Positions 5,120 to 5,240 of a DNA stretch of 5,240 nt are shown here, piece after piece. The position numbers and the translations under genes are program-made. The notes under the pieces are model-generated. The model was not told where the DNA came from. It did not search any database and saw only the letters and a list, made by a program, of their open reading frames with translations. Position 1 is the stretch's first letter. Each line of letters opens with the position of its first letter. The DNA comes from Candidatus Iainarchaeum sp. (GTDB lineage: Archaea; Iainarchaeota; Iainarchaeia; Iainarchaeales; GCA-2688035), in NCBI GenBank assembly GCA_017608725.1, contig JAFCFG010000084.1:1-5240 (forward strand), written 5' to 3'.

Positions 5120-5240
5120 TTTACCGTCTCCTTTGTGCATTCAAGCAAATTTTCAATTTCTTTAACCTTAACACGCTTCAAAGCATTTCCTAACTTGACA
5201 AGCGCCTGCCTTGGCGTTTCAGCTACAATTGGCTTGACCA
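5116..5240 (-). CDS. Unrecognised protein, C-terminal fragment (cut by window edge)
   Basis: The last 40 codons of a gene whose beginning lies beyond position 5240; the stop is TGA at 5118-5116. The visible tail starts VKPIVAETPRQALVKLGNAL and continues with KRVKVKEIENLLECTKETVK. It is lysine-rich and alternates hydrophobic and charged residues as in amphipathic helices. The open frame is supported by the GTGA overlap with the zinc-ribbon miniprotein downstream and by the ribosome site of that gene lying inside its last codons. No motif was recognised and no function is proposed. Confidence 0.6.
   Translation of the reverse strand, partial: VKPIVAETPRQALVKLGNALKRVKVKEIENLLECTKETVK
5126..5134 (-). 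promoter_or_regulatory. Ribosome binding site deciding a GTG start
   Basis: AAAGGAGAC on the minus strand, with GGAG eight bases before GTG 5119. It decides the start of the 34-residue zinc ribbon in favour of GTG over ATG 5140, which has no such site. Confidence 0.75.

Noticed and set aside
1..5240. TGA recoding, promoters, terminators, CRISPR, tRNA or mobile element
   Set aside because: TGA ends several genes exactly where the neighbour begins, so it is read as stop. No repeat-spacer pattern, inverted repeats flanking a transposase, hairpin with T-run between genes, or tRNA-like cloverleaf was seen, and intergenic space is nearly absent.

Overview
The window is a dense, one-directional stretch of a small-gene genome. 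All eleven supportable coding regions lie on the minus strand, so transcription runs from high to low coordinates. The two outermost genes are cut by the window edges. Junctions are ATGA or GTGA overlaps, a one-base TAATG overlap, or directly abutting TGA-ATG. The longest gap between genes is 14 bases. Base composition looks moderately AT-rich (about 40% GC by eye). Several starts have strong GGAGG or GGTGGTGAT Shine-Dalgarno sequences, and TGA serves as an ordinary stop. This packing, with miniature zinc-binding proteins between glycan-modifying enzymes, fits a tailed phage or archaeal virus, or a very compact archaeal/CPR-type genome. No structural, replication or ribosomal gene is present to decide which.

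Layout in transcription order: (1) C-terminal end of an unrecognised gene (5240-5116). (2) A 34-residue zinc ribbon (5119-5015). (3) A 70-residue zinc ribbon (5011-4799). (4) A GT-B glycosyltransferase of the GT4 type (4802-3762). (5) A 72-residue four-cysteine protein (3761-3543). (6) A small C/H/C/C protein (3553-3341). (7) A second GT4-type glycosyltransferase (3326-2385). (8) A GT-A, GT2-type glycosyltransferase (2388-1678). (9) A sulfotransferase (1681-953). (10) A 250-residue fusion of an APS-kinase-like domain with a HxGH nucleotidyltransferase domain (952-200). (11) The N-terminus of another probable glycosyltransferase (200-1, cut).

The genes read as a glycan assembly and sulfation cassette. 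Three or four glycosyltransferases would build an oligosaccharide on a surface or virion component. The sulfotransferase would add sulfate from PAPS, and the fusion protein would help supply PAPS. The fusion has the same domain order as animal PAPS synthetases (kinase first, adenylyltransferase second) in well under half the length. It uses a NadM-like nucleotidyltransferase fold in place of a classical ATP sulfurylase and lacks the usual APS-kinase lid segment. I consider this sulfotransferase plus miniature PAPS-synthetase-like pair the most interesting content of the window. Its function is inferred from motifs and gene order, not proven.

No RNA gene, CRISPR array, mobile element, promoter or terminator could be supported, and there is no gene-free stretch long enough to hold much.
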